A DNA stretch of 64,000 nt, from assembly GCA_964549505.1 (NCBI GenBank), contig CAZJVD010000014.1, positions 1 to 64,000 on the forward strand. Direction: 5' to 3'. The position numbers and the translations under genes were made by a program. The number at the start of each line of letters is the position of its first letter. The stretch's first letter is position 1. This DNA is from CAZJVD01 sp964549505. GTDB taxonomy: Bacteria; Bdellovibrionota; UBA1018; CAZJVD01. Shown piece after piece: positions 42,465 through 51,292 of this stretch. The notes beneath the pieces were generated by a model. That model saw nothing but the letters and a program-made list of their open reading frames with translations, did no database searches and was not told the origin of the DNA.

Positions 42465-43644
42465 TCACGCTGCACCGATTGCCTTAGTAGCCTTGGTTTT
42501 TCTCACAAGCGGGTGCACGACACGCGAAATTCATCAGAACATCCATGCCGATAAGTCCGTTCTGACACGACAGTGGGTGATTCGCTCGGGTTTGATCTGG
42601 GATTCAGCAACCAAAGGCGGCGAGTTCTCAAATCCGCTACTCATCGACAACACGCTCGTATTTGCAAACCAAACTCAGGGCGTCGTTTCCGTTTATCCGG
42701 GTCTCAATCTCGTCCGCTGGCGTCTGTCGATCGAAGGCGGCGTGATGAGCGAAATGCTGGCCAACGGTCCGTATCTTTACTTTGGTGCAGCGGATGGAAA
42801 CCTCTACCGTGTGCGTTGGGATAACGGCGCGGTCGAATGGAAGTACGCGCTTCGCAACACGGTTGTTTCGCAGCCTACGGTCTCCGAAGGCCGACTCTTT
42901 GTCACCACTGCGGATGACACGGTCTATGCCTTCGACGCAGGCACAGGCGAGTGGCTCTGGCACTACAGCCGACGTTCGGCTCAGACGGCATCGGTTCTGG
43001 GGGCTTCTAAGCCACTTGTGGACGGCGGCGAAGTCATCGCAGGACTCAGCGACGGAACACTCGTGGGTCTCTCAGAGCAGGAAGGTAAGCTCAAATGGGA
43101 GAAACAGCTTCACACAGGTCGAAAGTTCACTGATATCGACGCGCATCCCGTTCTTTTTAAAGGAACACTTTATGTTCCGGCTTACGACGGGAGCCTCTAC
43201 GCGCTTGATCGAACCTCTCTTCAGATCATGTGGAAGTTTGATGCCGGTGCGAGCCGCGAGATCCTCGTCGATGAAGGAAAGATCTATCTCTCGTCGTCCG
43301 ATGGCCACGTCTATTGCCTTCAGCGCGACTCGGGCAAACTACTTTGGTCCTTTGAGCTCGACGACGGTGTGCCCACACCCATTGTTCTCGCCCGCGACCT
43401 GATCGTCTTAGGATCGTCCCATCAGTATCTGTACGCCTTGGACCGTGTGACGGGAGAGCCCCTGTACCGCACGAGTATGGGTGACGGCAGCGGATTCTAC
43501 AGCCGTCCGATCTACCACCCTGAGACCGCGAGCATCTACGCGATGTCCGCGAGTGGGAACGTGTATTCCTTCGGTTTAAGAACACCTCGGAAGAGGAAGT
43601 TTCTGATGGGGTCCAGTGACTCCTACGAGTTCTTTTATCGTTAA
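42454..43644 (+). CDS. bamB: Outer-membrane assembly lipoprotein BamB
   Basis: 396 residues from the ATG at 42454, giving a lipoprotein signal with lipobox LTSGC (Cys about 21). The mature part is an eight-bladed PQQ-type propeller: repeats such as GVVSVYPGLNLVRWRLSIEGG, GNLYRVRWDNGAVEWKYALR, DTVYAFDAGTGEWLWHYS, GSLYALDRTSLQIMWKFDAG and GHVYCLQRDSGKLLWSFEL (shortened in reading). BamB supports BamA in barrel insertion. It follows the YfgM-like gene with translational overlap, as in E. coli, and der is close by. Confidence 0.9.
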   Translation: MRFNHAAPIALVALVFLTSGCTTREIHQNIHADKSVLTRQWVIRSGLIWDSATKGGEFSNPLLIDNTLVFANQTQGVVSVYPGLNLVRWRLSIEGGVMSEMLANGPYLYFGAADGNLYRVRWDNGAVEWKYALRNTVVSQPTVSEGRLFVTTADDTVYAFDAGTGEWLWHYSRRSAQTASVLGASKPLVDGGEVIAGLSDGTLVGLSEQEGKLKWEKQLHTGRKFTDIDAHPVLFKGTLYVPAYDGSLYALDRTSLQIMWKFDAGASREILVDEGKIYLSSSDGHVYCLQRDSGKLLWSFELDDGVPTPIVLARDLIVLGSSHQYLYALDRVTGEPLYRTSMGDGSGFYSRPIYHPETASIYAMSASGNVYSFGLRTPRKRKFLMGSSDSYEFFYR

Positions 43645-43754
43645 CGCCCTAGGGTGTGTCTTCGATTTTTCGTCAGACTCTTGTCATTTAGCCTTAAAGC
43701 CCTCCGACCAAAGTTCCGAAAACACTAGGTGAGGAGTGCCTCTAAAACATTCTT

Positions 43755-45758
43755 GTGAAAACCCTTGTCGCAAAAATAGCACGTTTGCTCACGCGTCCAG
43801 CCGACGAGACCGCCCGTCTTGGCGATTGGTCCAGTACGTTTGCAAAAACGCTTCTCACGTCTGCAATCTTGGGATCGCTCTTTGGATTTTTTGTTCCTTT
43901 CTTTCTCGATGAAGTCGAGAGCTGGGAAGCGGGTCGTCCGACCGTCATGCTTGAGAACGTTCACTGGCGGACGTTTTATCCAGATTCGAGCCCTGAAAAC
44001 TTCTGTCACGCGCTCGCAGCTGAGAATCCTAAGTGTCCAGCGAATCCAGCCAATCCCGATCTCTGGACAAGCCCGACCAATCGCGCTTCAGCATCCCATG
44101 ACGACCGCGTCAAGAAGATGCGCAATGAGTTTTTTTGGGTCGGCACGGACATAGGCCCCGACACGCTGAAGAAGGCCGAAGACATTCAGGCCTATCACTT
44201 GCTCCTCGGACGTATCAATACTGCGTACAGGATCTGGATCGACGGAGAGCTGATCAAAGCCGCGCAACAGCCTGATCCATCACTTCCTGTCATCGTCGAT
44301 CTACCTGCTTCAAAATTTCAAGGTTCGAAACCCATTCGTGTTGCGATGGAAATTTTTCAAGATCAGCCTGGAACACGACCGGACGAACTTGGTGGTCTCG
44401 AAGGCGAGGGGCTTGCCACCAGTGAACAAGTTCGAAACTACTGGTCGCGCACACTCTTTTGGCAGAACAGCGGTCCATGGCTTTTCTTCGGGTTGCATCT
44501 CGTCGTCGGACTCTTCTTCGTTGGGTTTTGGATGACGAGTCGAAAGAAACAAGAATACGCCTATCTCGCACTCTTTGCGCTCACGGGATCGCTCGTTCAT
44601 GTGCTTCATATCGACATGATCTTTTCGAAGCTCGGCCCGCAGCTTCTTGGATCGATCACCGAGTGGTTTTCGTTTTATCACGCCTCATTTGGCTTGTTTC
44701 TCGGGCTCGCATTCGCGCGTACGCGACGTAGCCTCTTCACCTTTGGGATTCCAATCGCACTTGTTGCACCCGTGATACTGACACCGCTGATTGGCAAAAG
44801 GACTTTTGTCTCGATCGAAGCAGCGTTATTTGGTTTGGCAGCTCTTGTGTGTCTGTTGCAAGCGTCTTGGCTGCATACAGAGAAACGGCATCTTCCACAC
44901 CTTCCGGTTCGAATTCGGAGACTGGCTTACTTTGGTCTCGGCCTTGCGGGCTTTGCGCTCGTTCAGATTTGGACAAAGGGCGAGGGCGCTGGAAGCAGCT
45001 TTCTTGAGTTCGGCTGTCTGATTTTCATCTCAGCACTCATGTTTAAAGAGTACCGGGAGGCCGAGAAGTTCTTTCAACGCGCTCCTGTTTCTGAGTTTCA
45101 TCGACGACCGGAACTTCCTGCGCGACTCGAAGGCATCCTCATGGCTGTCGGCATCAAGGGCTCGGGTAGTTTGTATCTGCACGGCGCAAAGCGCGGCGAC
45201 TCCGGAAAACTCATGCAGATCTGTCTTTCGCATTTTTCCACAGCGGCGCTGACCGAAAGTGGTGTCGTACTGACCACCGAAGAAGACAAGATCATGCTCT
45301 TCTTTCCAAAAGAGACGGTTGCCAACCCCTTGCAATCGGCGCTGAAAGTCGTCGAACGACTCGCGGTGGAGTTACCGATTCTTGAAAAGAGCTTTGTCGA
45401 CCAGAGTTTTATTCCGCTGCGTATCGGACTTGGATTTCGCGTCGCACTTTTCACCGCTGCACTCAAGCCTGTGTGGCTACAAAAGACCGACGAACGATTT
45501 GCGGGATGGCTTTCGCTCGCGGGAAACACGGATATTATTTCAGAAGCCAGAAACACTCTCAAACTCGAGACCGAGCACTCCCGAAGTTCGCGTGATCGAG
45601 TGACGCTGGTGGCTCGCCACGAACTTTGGAAAAGCTCTGCTCACGAACTCGAATCGAGCGGAATCACCTGGGAAACATCGGCGGAAGCCGATAAAGACGG
45701 CGTGAAACTAGGCGTTTACCAACGCCCTGAAGCCGCCGTTCGCGTTTTCAAAAGCTGA
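43755..45758 (+). CDS. 7-TM sensor-like membrane protein with a degenerate nucleotide-cyclase-like domain
   Basis: 667 residues from a GTG at 43755. A first helix (about 30-50) precedes an extracytoplasmic domain (about 55-235, beta-rich, like the sensory part of 7TMR-DISM proteins). Seven or so membrane helices follow (about 238-425). The cytoplasmic tail (about 455-610) has the class III adenylate/guanylate cyclase rhythm: LEGILMAVGIKGSGSLYL, TTEEDKIMLFFPKE, ALKVVERLAVELP, LRIGLGF, LAGNTDIISEARN. The usual metal-binding aspartates of the first strand are absent, so it is probably a non-catalytic sensor or scaffold. It follows bamB at 110 bases. Confidence 0.6.
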   Translation: MKTLVAKIARLLTRPADETARLGDWSSTFAKTLLTSAILGSLFGFFVPFFLDEVESWEAGRPTVMLENVHWRTFYPDSSPENFCHALAAENPKCPANPANPDLWTSPTNRASASHDDRVKKMRNEFFWVGTDIGPDTLKKAEDIQAYHLLLGRINTAYRIWIDGELIKAAQQPDPSLPVIVDLPASKFQGSKPIRVAMEIFQDQPGTRPDELGGLEGEGLATSEQVRNYWSRTLFWQNSGPWLFFGLHLVVGLFFVGFWMTSRKKQEYAYLALFALTGSLVHVLHIDMIFSKLGPQLLGSITEWFSFYHASFGLFLGLAFARTRRSLFTFGIPIALVAPVILTPLIGKRTFVSIEAALFGLAALVCLLQASWLHTEKRHLPHLPVRIRRLAYFGLGLAGFALVQIWTKGEGAGSSFLEFGCLIFISALMFKEYREAEKFFQRAPVSEFHRRPELPARLEGILMAVGIKGSGSLYLHGAKRGDSGKLMQICLSHFSTAALTESGVVLTTEEDKIMLFFPKETVANPLQSALKVVERLAVELPILEKSFVDQSFIPLRIGLGFRVALFTAALKPVWLQKTDERFAGWLSLAGNTDIISEARNTLKLETEHSRSSRDRVTLVARHELWKSSAHELESSGITWETSAEADKDGVKLGVYQRPEAAVRVFKS

Positions 45759-46635
45759 TCGTGAATTCGACCGTCTGAGGCGTGCCGGGCTGAAAAGCCG
45801 CAACCGATTTTTTTACGCAACGGATGAAACTCTCAGAATACACATGGTCGTTTTCCGGACGCTGAAGCTTGGAGAGCTTGTTTTGTTGGTACGTCGCCAC
45901 AAACGTCAGCCGACCAAAAAATAGGGGATTGATCTTTCGTTCGCGCTGCACACACGGCGTGAGATCCGGCGACTCACCAAGACCATCGACCGCGGCTTTC
46001 TCGCCGCGCACACGAATGTCAGGAAAAATCCGCGCTTTCGGCGTGCTCAGAATTTTTTCGGTCAAGGGGAGGCCGGTGTAACCCGAAACAAGCTGCGAAA
46101 CAAAGTCTGGCTTGGCGCTTGGACCTAAAAACTTTTTGAGCGTCTCGTAGTCGCGGTCAAAGTGATAGCCTAGCTTGAGTTCCGTTGCTGAATTTGAAAA
46201 CTCAAGCTTCAGCATCCCCAAGTAAGTCACCTTACCGTCGTAAACTTTGAATTGTCCGGATTCGAATCCCGCCGGGAAGCGCCACATACGGCTCAAACCA
46301 CAGTAAATGGAATCCTTCGTAAAATCTCCCGTAGCAGGCGCAGCTACGAGCGCCGTATCGGACGACGGGTCCAAGCCAATCTCGTAGATGTCTCCGGATT
46401 TGACCTCACGAAAGCGAAAAGTGCAGGGCTTTTTCGAGCCAATCTCATGATCGGATTTGATCTCGTACTGCAAAAGAATCTTGGCTGTCGAAGCCGATGG
46501 AGAAACCTCGGGAGCAGGGGACGAACTACTCTCGGCGGGAAGCGTTGCCGAGTCGATCTCCGATGATTGTTCCGTTGGAGCCGACGCGCATCCGATGCCA
46601 AGAAAAGCTAAAGTAAAGAGTAAACTTTTTTTCAT
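45748..46635 (-). CDS. Lipoprotein of unknown function
   Basis: 295 residues from the ATG at 46635 (MKKSLLFTLAFLGIGC, lipobox with Cys about 16). A Ser/Pro/Glu-rich linker (about 20-50) leads into a domain with several cysteines (KKPCTFRF, SIYCGLSR, LTPCVQRE, FIRCVKKS). The last part (VAAFQPGTPQTVEFTISF) reads like the end of a TonB- or AgmX/PglI-type C-terminal domain, with a cysteine-containing helix before the final strand. That resemblance is weak. It overlaps the convergent 7-TM gene by 11 bases. Confidence 0.7.
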   Translation of the reverse strand: MKKSLLFTLAFLGIGCASAPTEQSSEIDSATLPAESSSSPAPEVSPSASTAKILLQYEIKSDHEIGSKKPCTFRFREVKSGDIYEIGLDPSSDTALVAAPATGDFTKDSIYCGLSRMWRFPAGFESGQFKVYDGKVTYLGMLKLEFSNSATELKLGYHFDRDYETLKKFLGPSAKPDFVSQLVSGYTGLPLTEKILSTPKARIFPDIRVRGEKAAVDGLGESPDLTPCVQRERKINPLFFGRLTFVATYQQNKLSKLQRPENDHVYSESFIRCVKKSVAAFQPGTPQTVEFTISF

Positions 46636-46694
46636 GATGATCTTAACCGAATGATCACACACAAGGCCGTTGAAGGCTAGGGTCTCCCTGAGTT

Positions 46695-47117
46695 ATGCAG
46701 TTTAGTATGTGGCTTCCCGTGTTCGTCGCATTCGTTCTCTTGAATGGGGAGCCCCCGACTCCTGGCTCCGTCAACGCGCCCAAAGATCACGGGGTCTACT
46801 TTGTAACGCCGCAAGGTGGTGCCGAACTCAAAGCTCCGGTTGAAGTTCGCATGGGAATCGTTGGCAAAGAGATTCGTCCGGCCGAAATATCGGTCGCAAA
46901 CTCGGGATACTACTGCCTGATCATAAACGGTCAACCGTATCCCGTGGGTGTGAGAATTCCCGAAGATGATCGCCATATTCATTTTTCGTTAGGACAGTCA
47001 CAAACGCGGCTCACACTACCGAAGGGAACCCACAGCCTGACGGTACAACTCAGCAGCGGCTCGCGCATATCGTTCGGGCCTTCGTGGTCAAAAACGATTA
47101 CGATTAAAGTTCAATGA
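46695..47117 (+). CDS. DUF4399-family exported protein with altered His motif
   Basis: 140 residues with a short signal (about 5-17). The pattern matches DUF4399: VYFVTPQGGAELKAPVEVRMG, then the ligand-like loop, then HIHFSLGQSQTRLTLPKGTHSL. Family members usually carry a GHHHLLID-type histidine run. Here the corresponding place reads GYYCLIIN, so the putative metal site is lost, though the later HIHF is kept. The stop overlaps the arfB start by four bases. Confidence 0.78.
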   Translation: MQFSMWLPVFVAFVLLNGEPPTPGSVNAPKDHGVYFVTPQGGAELKAPVEVRMGIVGKEIRPAEISVANSGYYCLIINGQPYPVGVRIPEDDRHIHFSLGQSQTRLTLPKGTHSLTVQLSSGSRISFGPSWSKTITIKVQ

Positions 47118-47557
47118 ACGAGGCGCTTCCTATCAATTCGAATGTGACCCTACCGGCTGGTGAAATTCATTTCACGTTTGTACGGAGCTCTGGGCCCGGC
47201 GGACAGAACGTGAACAGGAGGTCCACCAAAGCTGTTCTAAAGTGGGACCTCGGTCGAACGCACGCTTTGGACCCCGAGCAGAAAGCACGCGTCGCTTTGC
47301 GCCTAGGAAAGCGTGTCAATCACCACGGCGAAGTCATTTTGAGTTCCGATCGGTTCCGATCACGTGAACAGAACGTGCGCGATCTTCGTGAGCGCCTCCA
47401 GACCCTCGTTGGACGTGCTCTGATGATCCCCAAGAAACGCAAGAAGGTCGGCGTGTCACGAAGATCGCTCGAAGCCAAAGAGCAGACAAAGCGGGCGATT
47501 TCTAAAAAGAAGCAGCTCCGCAGAAAGTCACTTCGATTCGATGGTTCTGAGCGTTGA
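47114..47557 (+). CDS. arfB: Alternative ribosome-rescue factor ArfB (peptidyl-tRNA hydrolase)
   Basis: 147 residues. The release-factor GGQ motif is in SSGPGGQNVNRRSTKA (about 26-41). The C-terminal tail is strongly basic (KKRKKVGVSRRS, KRAISKKKQLRRKS), which in ArfB/YaeJ enters the empty mRNA channel of stalled ribosomes. There is no stop-codon recognition domain. The ATG overlaps the preceding stop. Confidence 0.95.
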   Translation: MNEALPINSNVTLPAGEIHFTFVRSSGPGGQNVNRRSTKAVLKWDLGRTHALDPEQKARVALRLGKRVNHHGEVILSSDRFRSREQNVRDLRERLQTLVGRALMIPKKRKKVGVSRRSLEAKEQTKRAISKKKQLRRKSLRFDGSER

Positions 47558-47589
47558 CAGCGCTGCCGCCATGCACTACCTACGCCCGT

Positions 47590-48258
47590 ATGAATATGCC
47601 TCGTAAAACAGTTTCCGCTTTTTTAGCCTCACTCGCACTTAATATTGTGACCAGCACGATACTCTCGGCGTCCGCAGATCAATCCATTGTGGGGTCCCAT
47701 GCCGCGCGCGTCGTGCGCGAACAGCACGCTCTGCGCTCTTTTCTGGAAACCTATACGCGACCGGTTCCACACCAAAGCTGTCAGCAGCTCATGACCGGAA
47801 CCTCCACAGGGATCTCCTTTGTTACGCACGAGGCTCTGTTCCTGCAGCGCAGTCCCGTAGCGACGGCAGAAAAGACCGCGACATGGAGTACGAAACACGT
47901 CACTAGGCCACCGGGAGCACTCGAAACTCTCGCCGCCGCGATGGATAGAAATCAATCCGAAGTCTATCTTTGGCTTCCACAGTTTGGACGTTTTGTAGGC
48001 GAAGACCTCTTCGTTCAATACTTAGAACGGGTCCAAGAATTTCGGATCGCTCTCCACGCGGCTGAGAACGAACTCGCCATCGAATATAGTTGGGGCCATG
48101 CAAGCATTCCAGGCATTCATAACTTTCTACGCGATGCACGCGCCTGGGGAGAGAGTCGCCGTGTTGTCTTTAAGATTGATGCAATCAACCGCGATACGAT
48201 CCCGACAGGAGAGTATTCAGGTCGCGTTTTTACTGCGACCTTCGCGATTCTGCCGTAA
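47590..48258 (+). CDS. Exported protein of unknown function
   Basis: 222 residues from the ATG at 47590; ATG at 47596 is as good, and neither has a clear ribosome binding site. The signal peptide is about 1-28 (AFLASLALNIVTSTILSASA). The mature region has mixed helix and strand (VYLWLPQFGRFVGEDLFVQYL, RVVFKIDAINRDTIPTGEYSG, ending FTATFAILP). Not recognised. Confidence 0.6.
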   Translation: MNMPRKTVSAFLASLALNIVTSTILSASADQSIVGSHAARVVREQHALRSFLETYTRPVPHQSCQQLMTGTSTGISFVTHEALFLQRSPVATAEKTATWSTKHVTRPPGALETLAAAMDRNQSEVYLWLPQFGRFVGEDLFVQYLERVQEFRIALHAAENELAIEYSWGHASIPGIHNFLRDARAWGESRRVVFKIDAINRDTIPTGEYSGRVFTATFAILP

Positions 48259-48313
48259 CTTTACATAATATTCATTCTCGGAACCTCAGTTTTAGAAGAA
48301 CGAGCCTCACAGT

Positions 48314-48335
48314 GATAGTATCATATGATACTATC
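48314..48335 (+). promoter_or_regulatory. Perfect palindromic operator at the fic start
   Basis: A 22-bp perfect palindrome with 11-base arms (GATAGTATCAT and its complement) ends five bases before the fic start codon. No ribosome binding site fits between, so the message may be leaderless. The C-terminal winged-helix region of the Fic protein is the obvious candidate to bind it. Confidence 0.7.
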
Positions 48336-48340
48336 GATAT

Positions 48341-49303
48341 ATGCGCCCTCCGTTCCATCTGACTCCCAAGATCCTTCAATTAGTCGAACAGATCAGCACA
48401 CTTTTGGGACGGCTGCATGGTTTGAGGGTACCCACACCTCAACCTCAGCTGCGCAGAGCAAACAGAATTAAGAGCATCCAAGGTAGCCTTGCCATCGAGG
48501 GAAACTCGCTCAATCTCGATCAGGTCTCCGATGTTTTTGATGGCAAGCGAGTCCTTGGCCCCAAACGTGACGTGTTAGAAGTTCGAAACGCCATTCGACT
48601 TTATGAACTCATCCATCGTCTAGAGGCAACCGATGCCAAAGATTTGATGAGGGCCCATCGTGTTTTATTGAACGAGCTAGATCCTAAGGCAGGCCGGTTT
48701 CGTTCCGGCGCCGTAGGCATTCTAAAGGGATCCAAGGTCTCCCATGTGGCCCCTTCGGCTAAAATGGTGCCCAAACTTGTTGATGATCTTTTTGGTTTTC
48801 TTAAGCGCGACAAGGTGCTCTCGCCGTTAGTCAAAGCATGTGTCTTTCACTATGAGTTTGAGTTCATACACCCTTTCGCGGACGGTAACGGTCGACTTGG
48901 GCGATTCTGGCAGAGCCTCATTCTCACGAAGTTTCATCCGACATTTGAGTTCACGCCTATCGAGTCACTCATTAAGACGCGTCAAAAACAGTACTACGAA
49001 GCATTAGAATCGTCAGACAAGAGCGGACACAGCACGACCTTTATAGAGTTTTCGCTTTTAGCGATCCGAGACGCTTTGGATGATTTCGCATCAAAGATTA
49101 AAATTGAACCCGTTACGCCAGACTCGAGACTCAAATCAGCACAAGACTTTTTCGGTAAACGAGATTTTTCTCGTAAGGACTATCTTGGGTTCTTCAAAGG
49201 GCTTTCGACAGCAAGTGCAAGTCGCGACCTCACTTTAGGCGTACGTGAGAAGATTCTGAGTCGATCAGGGTCGAAAGCTACAACTCGGTATCGGTATAAG
49301 TAA
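48341..49303 (+). CDS. Fic-domain protein with N-terminal inhibitory helix and C-terminal winged helix
   Basis: 320 residues. The catalytic motif HPFADGNGRLGR is complete at 177-188, so AMP transfer to a target hydroxyl is expected. The autoinhibitory motif S-x3-E-G is at 49-54 (SLAIEGN), which marks a class II Fic with an intramolecular brake. The C-terminus (about 265-320: FSRKDYLGFFKGLSTASASR, then DLTLGVREKILSR) matches the winged-helix end of DUF4172-type Fic proteins. A perfect palindrome directly upstream suggests autoregulation. The target is unknown. Confidence 0.93.
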   Translation: MRPPFHLTPKILQLVEQISTLLGRLHGLRVPTPQPQLRRANRIKSIQGSLAIEGNSLNLDQVSDVFDGKRVLGPKRDVLEVRNAIRLYELIHRLEATDAKDLMRAHRVLLNELDPKAGRFRSGAVGILKGSKVSHVAPSAKMVPKLVDDLFGFLKRDKVLSPLVKACVFHYEFEFIHPFADGNGRLGRFWQSLILTKFHPTFEFTPIESLIKTRQKQYYEALESSDKSGHSTTFIEFSLLAIRDALDDFASKIKIEPVTPDSRLKSAQDFFGKRDFSRKDYLGFFKGLSTASASRDLTLGVREKILSRSGSKATTRYRYK

Positions 49304-49420
49304 GTCTTATACCCGCCCTTAGGCGAATTCCTGTTTCGCGTGTCTCGCGAAGTCCGTATAGTTCATCAAGAATAGCCAGACACAAACAGTCAGATGGCTT
49401 TGACTGCGACGAGGCAACTC

Positions 49421-50533
49421 ATGAAACGGATTTCAATCGTTATCGGCACACGACCAGAAGCGATCAAGATGGCTCCTGTCGTCCACGCACTCCTTAGCGA
49501 AAGCAGTCGGAGTGGTTTCCATGTTGACGTGATCGCATCCGGCCAGCATCGCGAGATCTTTGACGACGTGGCCGATGAGCTCAAGATTCCGATCGCACAC
49601 AATCTCAGAATCGGCTCTCCCGGAAAATCGCTCGGCGCGATGACGAGTTCTATTCTGACGGAACTCGAAAAGCTTTTCACAGAAGCTCGCCCGGATCTTG
49701 TCCTTGTTCATGGCGACACTGTGACGAGTTTCGCGACAGCTTTGGCCTGCTTCTATCTCGGGATAAAAGTATTTCATGTCGAAGCGGGTTTGCGATCCGG
49801 TGATCTGAGCTCCCCTTTTCCGGAGGAACTTTCTCGGCGTGCCATCGCTCTGCTCGCGTCGAAACATTTTGCTGTGGATACGGAAGCCGCAGACCATTTG
49901 AAAAGCGAGGGTACTGATCCAAAGAGCATTGTCATCGCCGGCAACACCGTGCTCGAGCATCTCAAGAAGTGGAAACAGCACACTCCCCGTCACCCTAATC
50001 TCATCATCACGCTGCACCGACGTGAAAAGGGTGTGGGCCAGATCGAGAGCATCTTGAACGGCGTAAGATCCTTTCATGAACGCAACCCAGGCGTTGAAAT
50101 CGTCTTCCCGTTACACCCCAACCCTGCGATCCGAACGATCGCCACACGTGTGCTGGGTGATCATCGATCCGTACGGTTGCTTCCTCCCCTTTCACACACT
50201 GATTTTTTGAGGCGACTCGCGCGTTGCACGGCGGTACTCACCGACTCAGGCGGCGTGCAGGAAGAAGCGACCCACTTCGGAAAGCCTGTGCTTGTCGCTC
50301 GCGATATCACGGAGCGACGCGCGGGAGTTCGCGAAGGACATGTGCGCATTGTTGGAACGTCAGCACAGAGCGTTTCGCGCGCGCTTCATCGCGCGTTCGT
50401 CAAGGCACATGTCCTAAAACAAGGTAAAAAAGGTCCAGCAGGTGCAGAGAAAACGAGTGCGATCGTTTCGACCTCTCAGATCATCACCGATCACGTACGT
50501 CGCATGCTCGACGACTCGGATACTTCGACATGA
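49421..50533 (+). CDS. wecB: UDP-N-acetylglucosamine 2-epimerase (non-hydrolysing)
   Basis: 370 residues from the ATG at 49421, preceded by GAGG at 6 bases. It interconverts UDP-GlcNAc and UDP-ManNAc. GTRPEAIKMAPVVHAL is at about 8-23, VHGDTVTSFATALACFYLGI near 103, HVEAGLRSGD near 124, and DSGGVQEEATHFGKPVLVARD near 282-302. It overlaps the PIG-L gene by 4 bases, so a ManNAc/GlcNAc-type sugar in an envelope glycan is the likely pathway. Confidence 0.94.
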   Translation: MKRISIVIGTRPEAIKMAPVVHALLSESSRSGFHVDVIASGQHREIFDDVADELKIPIAHNLRIGSPGKSLGAMTSSILTELEKLFTEARPDLVLVHGDTVTSFATALACFYLGIKVFHVEAGLRSGDLSSPFPEELSRRAIALLASKHFAVDTEAADHLKSEGTDPKSIVIAGNTVLEHLKKWKQHTPRHPNLIITLHRREKGVGQIESILNGVRSFHERNPGVEIVFPLHPNPAIRTIATRVLGDHRSVRLLPPLSHTDFLRRLARCTAVLTDSGGVQEEATHFGKPVLVARDITERRAGVREGHVRIVGTSAQSVSRALHRAFVKAHVLKQGKKGPAGAEKTSAIVSTSQIITDHVRRMLDDSDTST

Positions 50534-51210
50534 AGGTTCTCGCCTTTGGTGCACACCCTGATGACATCGAGATCGGCTGTGGGGGCACGATCGCGGGACT
50601 CGTCGCAAAAGGATTCGAGGTGCATCACGCGCTCCTCACGTCGGGCGATGCCGGAAGTCAGTCGATCAGTCGCAACGACCTCGCTGAGATACGCGAACGC
50701 GAGGCCAGTGCGTCTGCAGAGATACTCGGATCCCACTCGGTGCATTTTCTTCGCGAACCCGACGGTCTGACAACGTTCCGGCGCGAAACGAAGATTCGCA
50801 TCATCACGCTCGTACGAACGGTTCGCCCTACTCTGCTCTTTGTCCATGGCCCGAGCGATCAGTTTCCCGATCACAAACTCTGTCATCAGCTGGTGATGGA
50901 CGCGCTTCTGGGAGCCAAGGGTCCTTGGTACCAAGAGTGTCAGCTTCCGGCGCACCAACCCGGTCTCGTTTTGGGTTACGAAGTTTGGAACCCGATTGCA
51001 AAGCCACAGCTGCTCGTACCGATTGATATCGAACCCAAGCTTCGCGCCCTCCGCAAGCATGAGAGTCAGCTGGCCGGAATTCGTTACGACGACGCGTTCG
51101 AAGGACTGGCTCGGTACCGGGGTAGTTTGAGCGGAACGGCACGCTTTGCGGAAGCGTTTGAGATTCTGGCCCTTCAGCCGTCCGTCGACCTCCATCACTA
51201 CTTTACATAA
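50530..51210 (+). CDS. PIG-L/LmbE-family deacetylase
   Basis: 226 residues. The zinc and catalytic motif GAHPDDIEIGCGGTI is at 6-20; the second metal region is DQFPDHKLCHQLVMDALL near 118. The family removes acetyl from N-acetylglucosamine conjugates (GlcNAc-PI, bacillithiol and mycothiol precursors). Translational coupling to wecB favours a nucleotide-sugar- or glycan-linked substrate. The last bases (from 51194) are also the left edge of the tandem duplication. Confidence 0.88.
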   Translation: MKVLAFGAHPDDIEIGCGGTIAGLVAKGFEVHHALLTSGDAGSQSISRNDLAEIREREASASAEILGSHSVHFLREPDGLTTFRRETKIRIITLVRTVRPTLLFVHGPSDQFPDHKLCHQLVMDALLGAKGPWYQECQLPAHQPGLVLGYEVWNPIAKPQLLVPIDIEPKLRALRKHESQLAGIRYDDAFEGLARYRGSLSGTARFAEAFEILALQPSVDLHHYFT

Positions 51211-51228
51211 AATAAACTGCTGAAATCA

Positions 51229-51257
51229 TTGCTTTTAATGCGGAGGCGACATATACA
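51229..51257 (+). promoter_or_regulatory. Promoter of the first RAP-domain gene
   Basis: TTGCTT (51229-51234), 17-base spacer and TATACA (51252-51257). The same boxes and spacing are kept in the duplicate at 53042-53070 although the spacer has mutated, which supports function. Confidence 0.6.
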
Positions 51258-51292
51258 GCGCATATAGTCATTAAATGGTACAAGGGCGGCTT

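Noticed and set aside
43645..43754. CCTAGGGTGT and ACACTAGG as a terminator between bamB and the 7-TM gene.
   Set aside because: The arms do not match fully, the loop is long and there is no T-run after the second arm.
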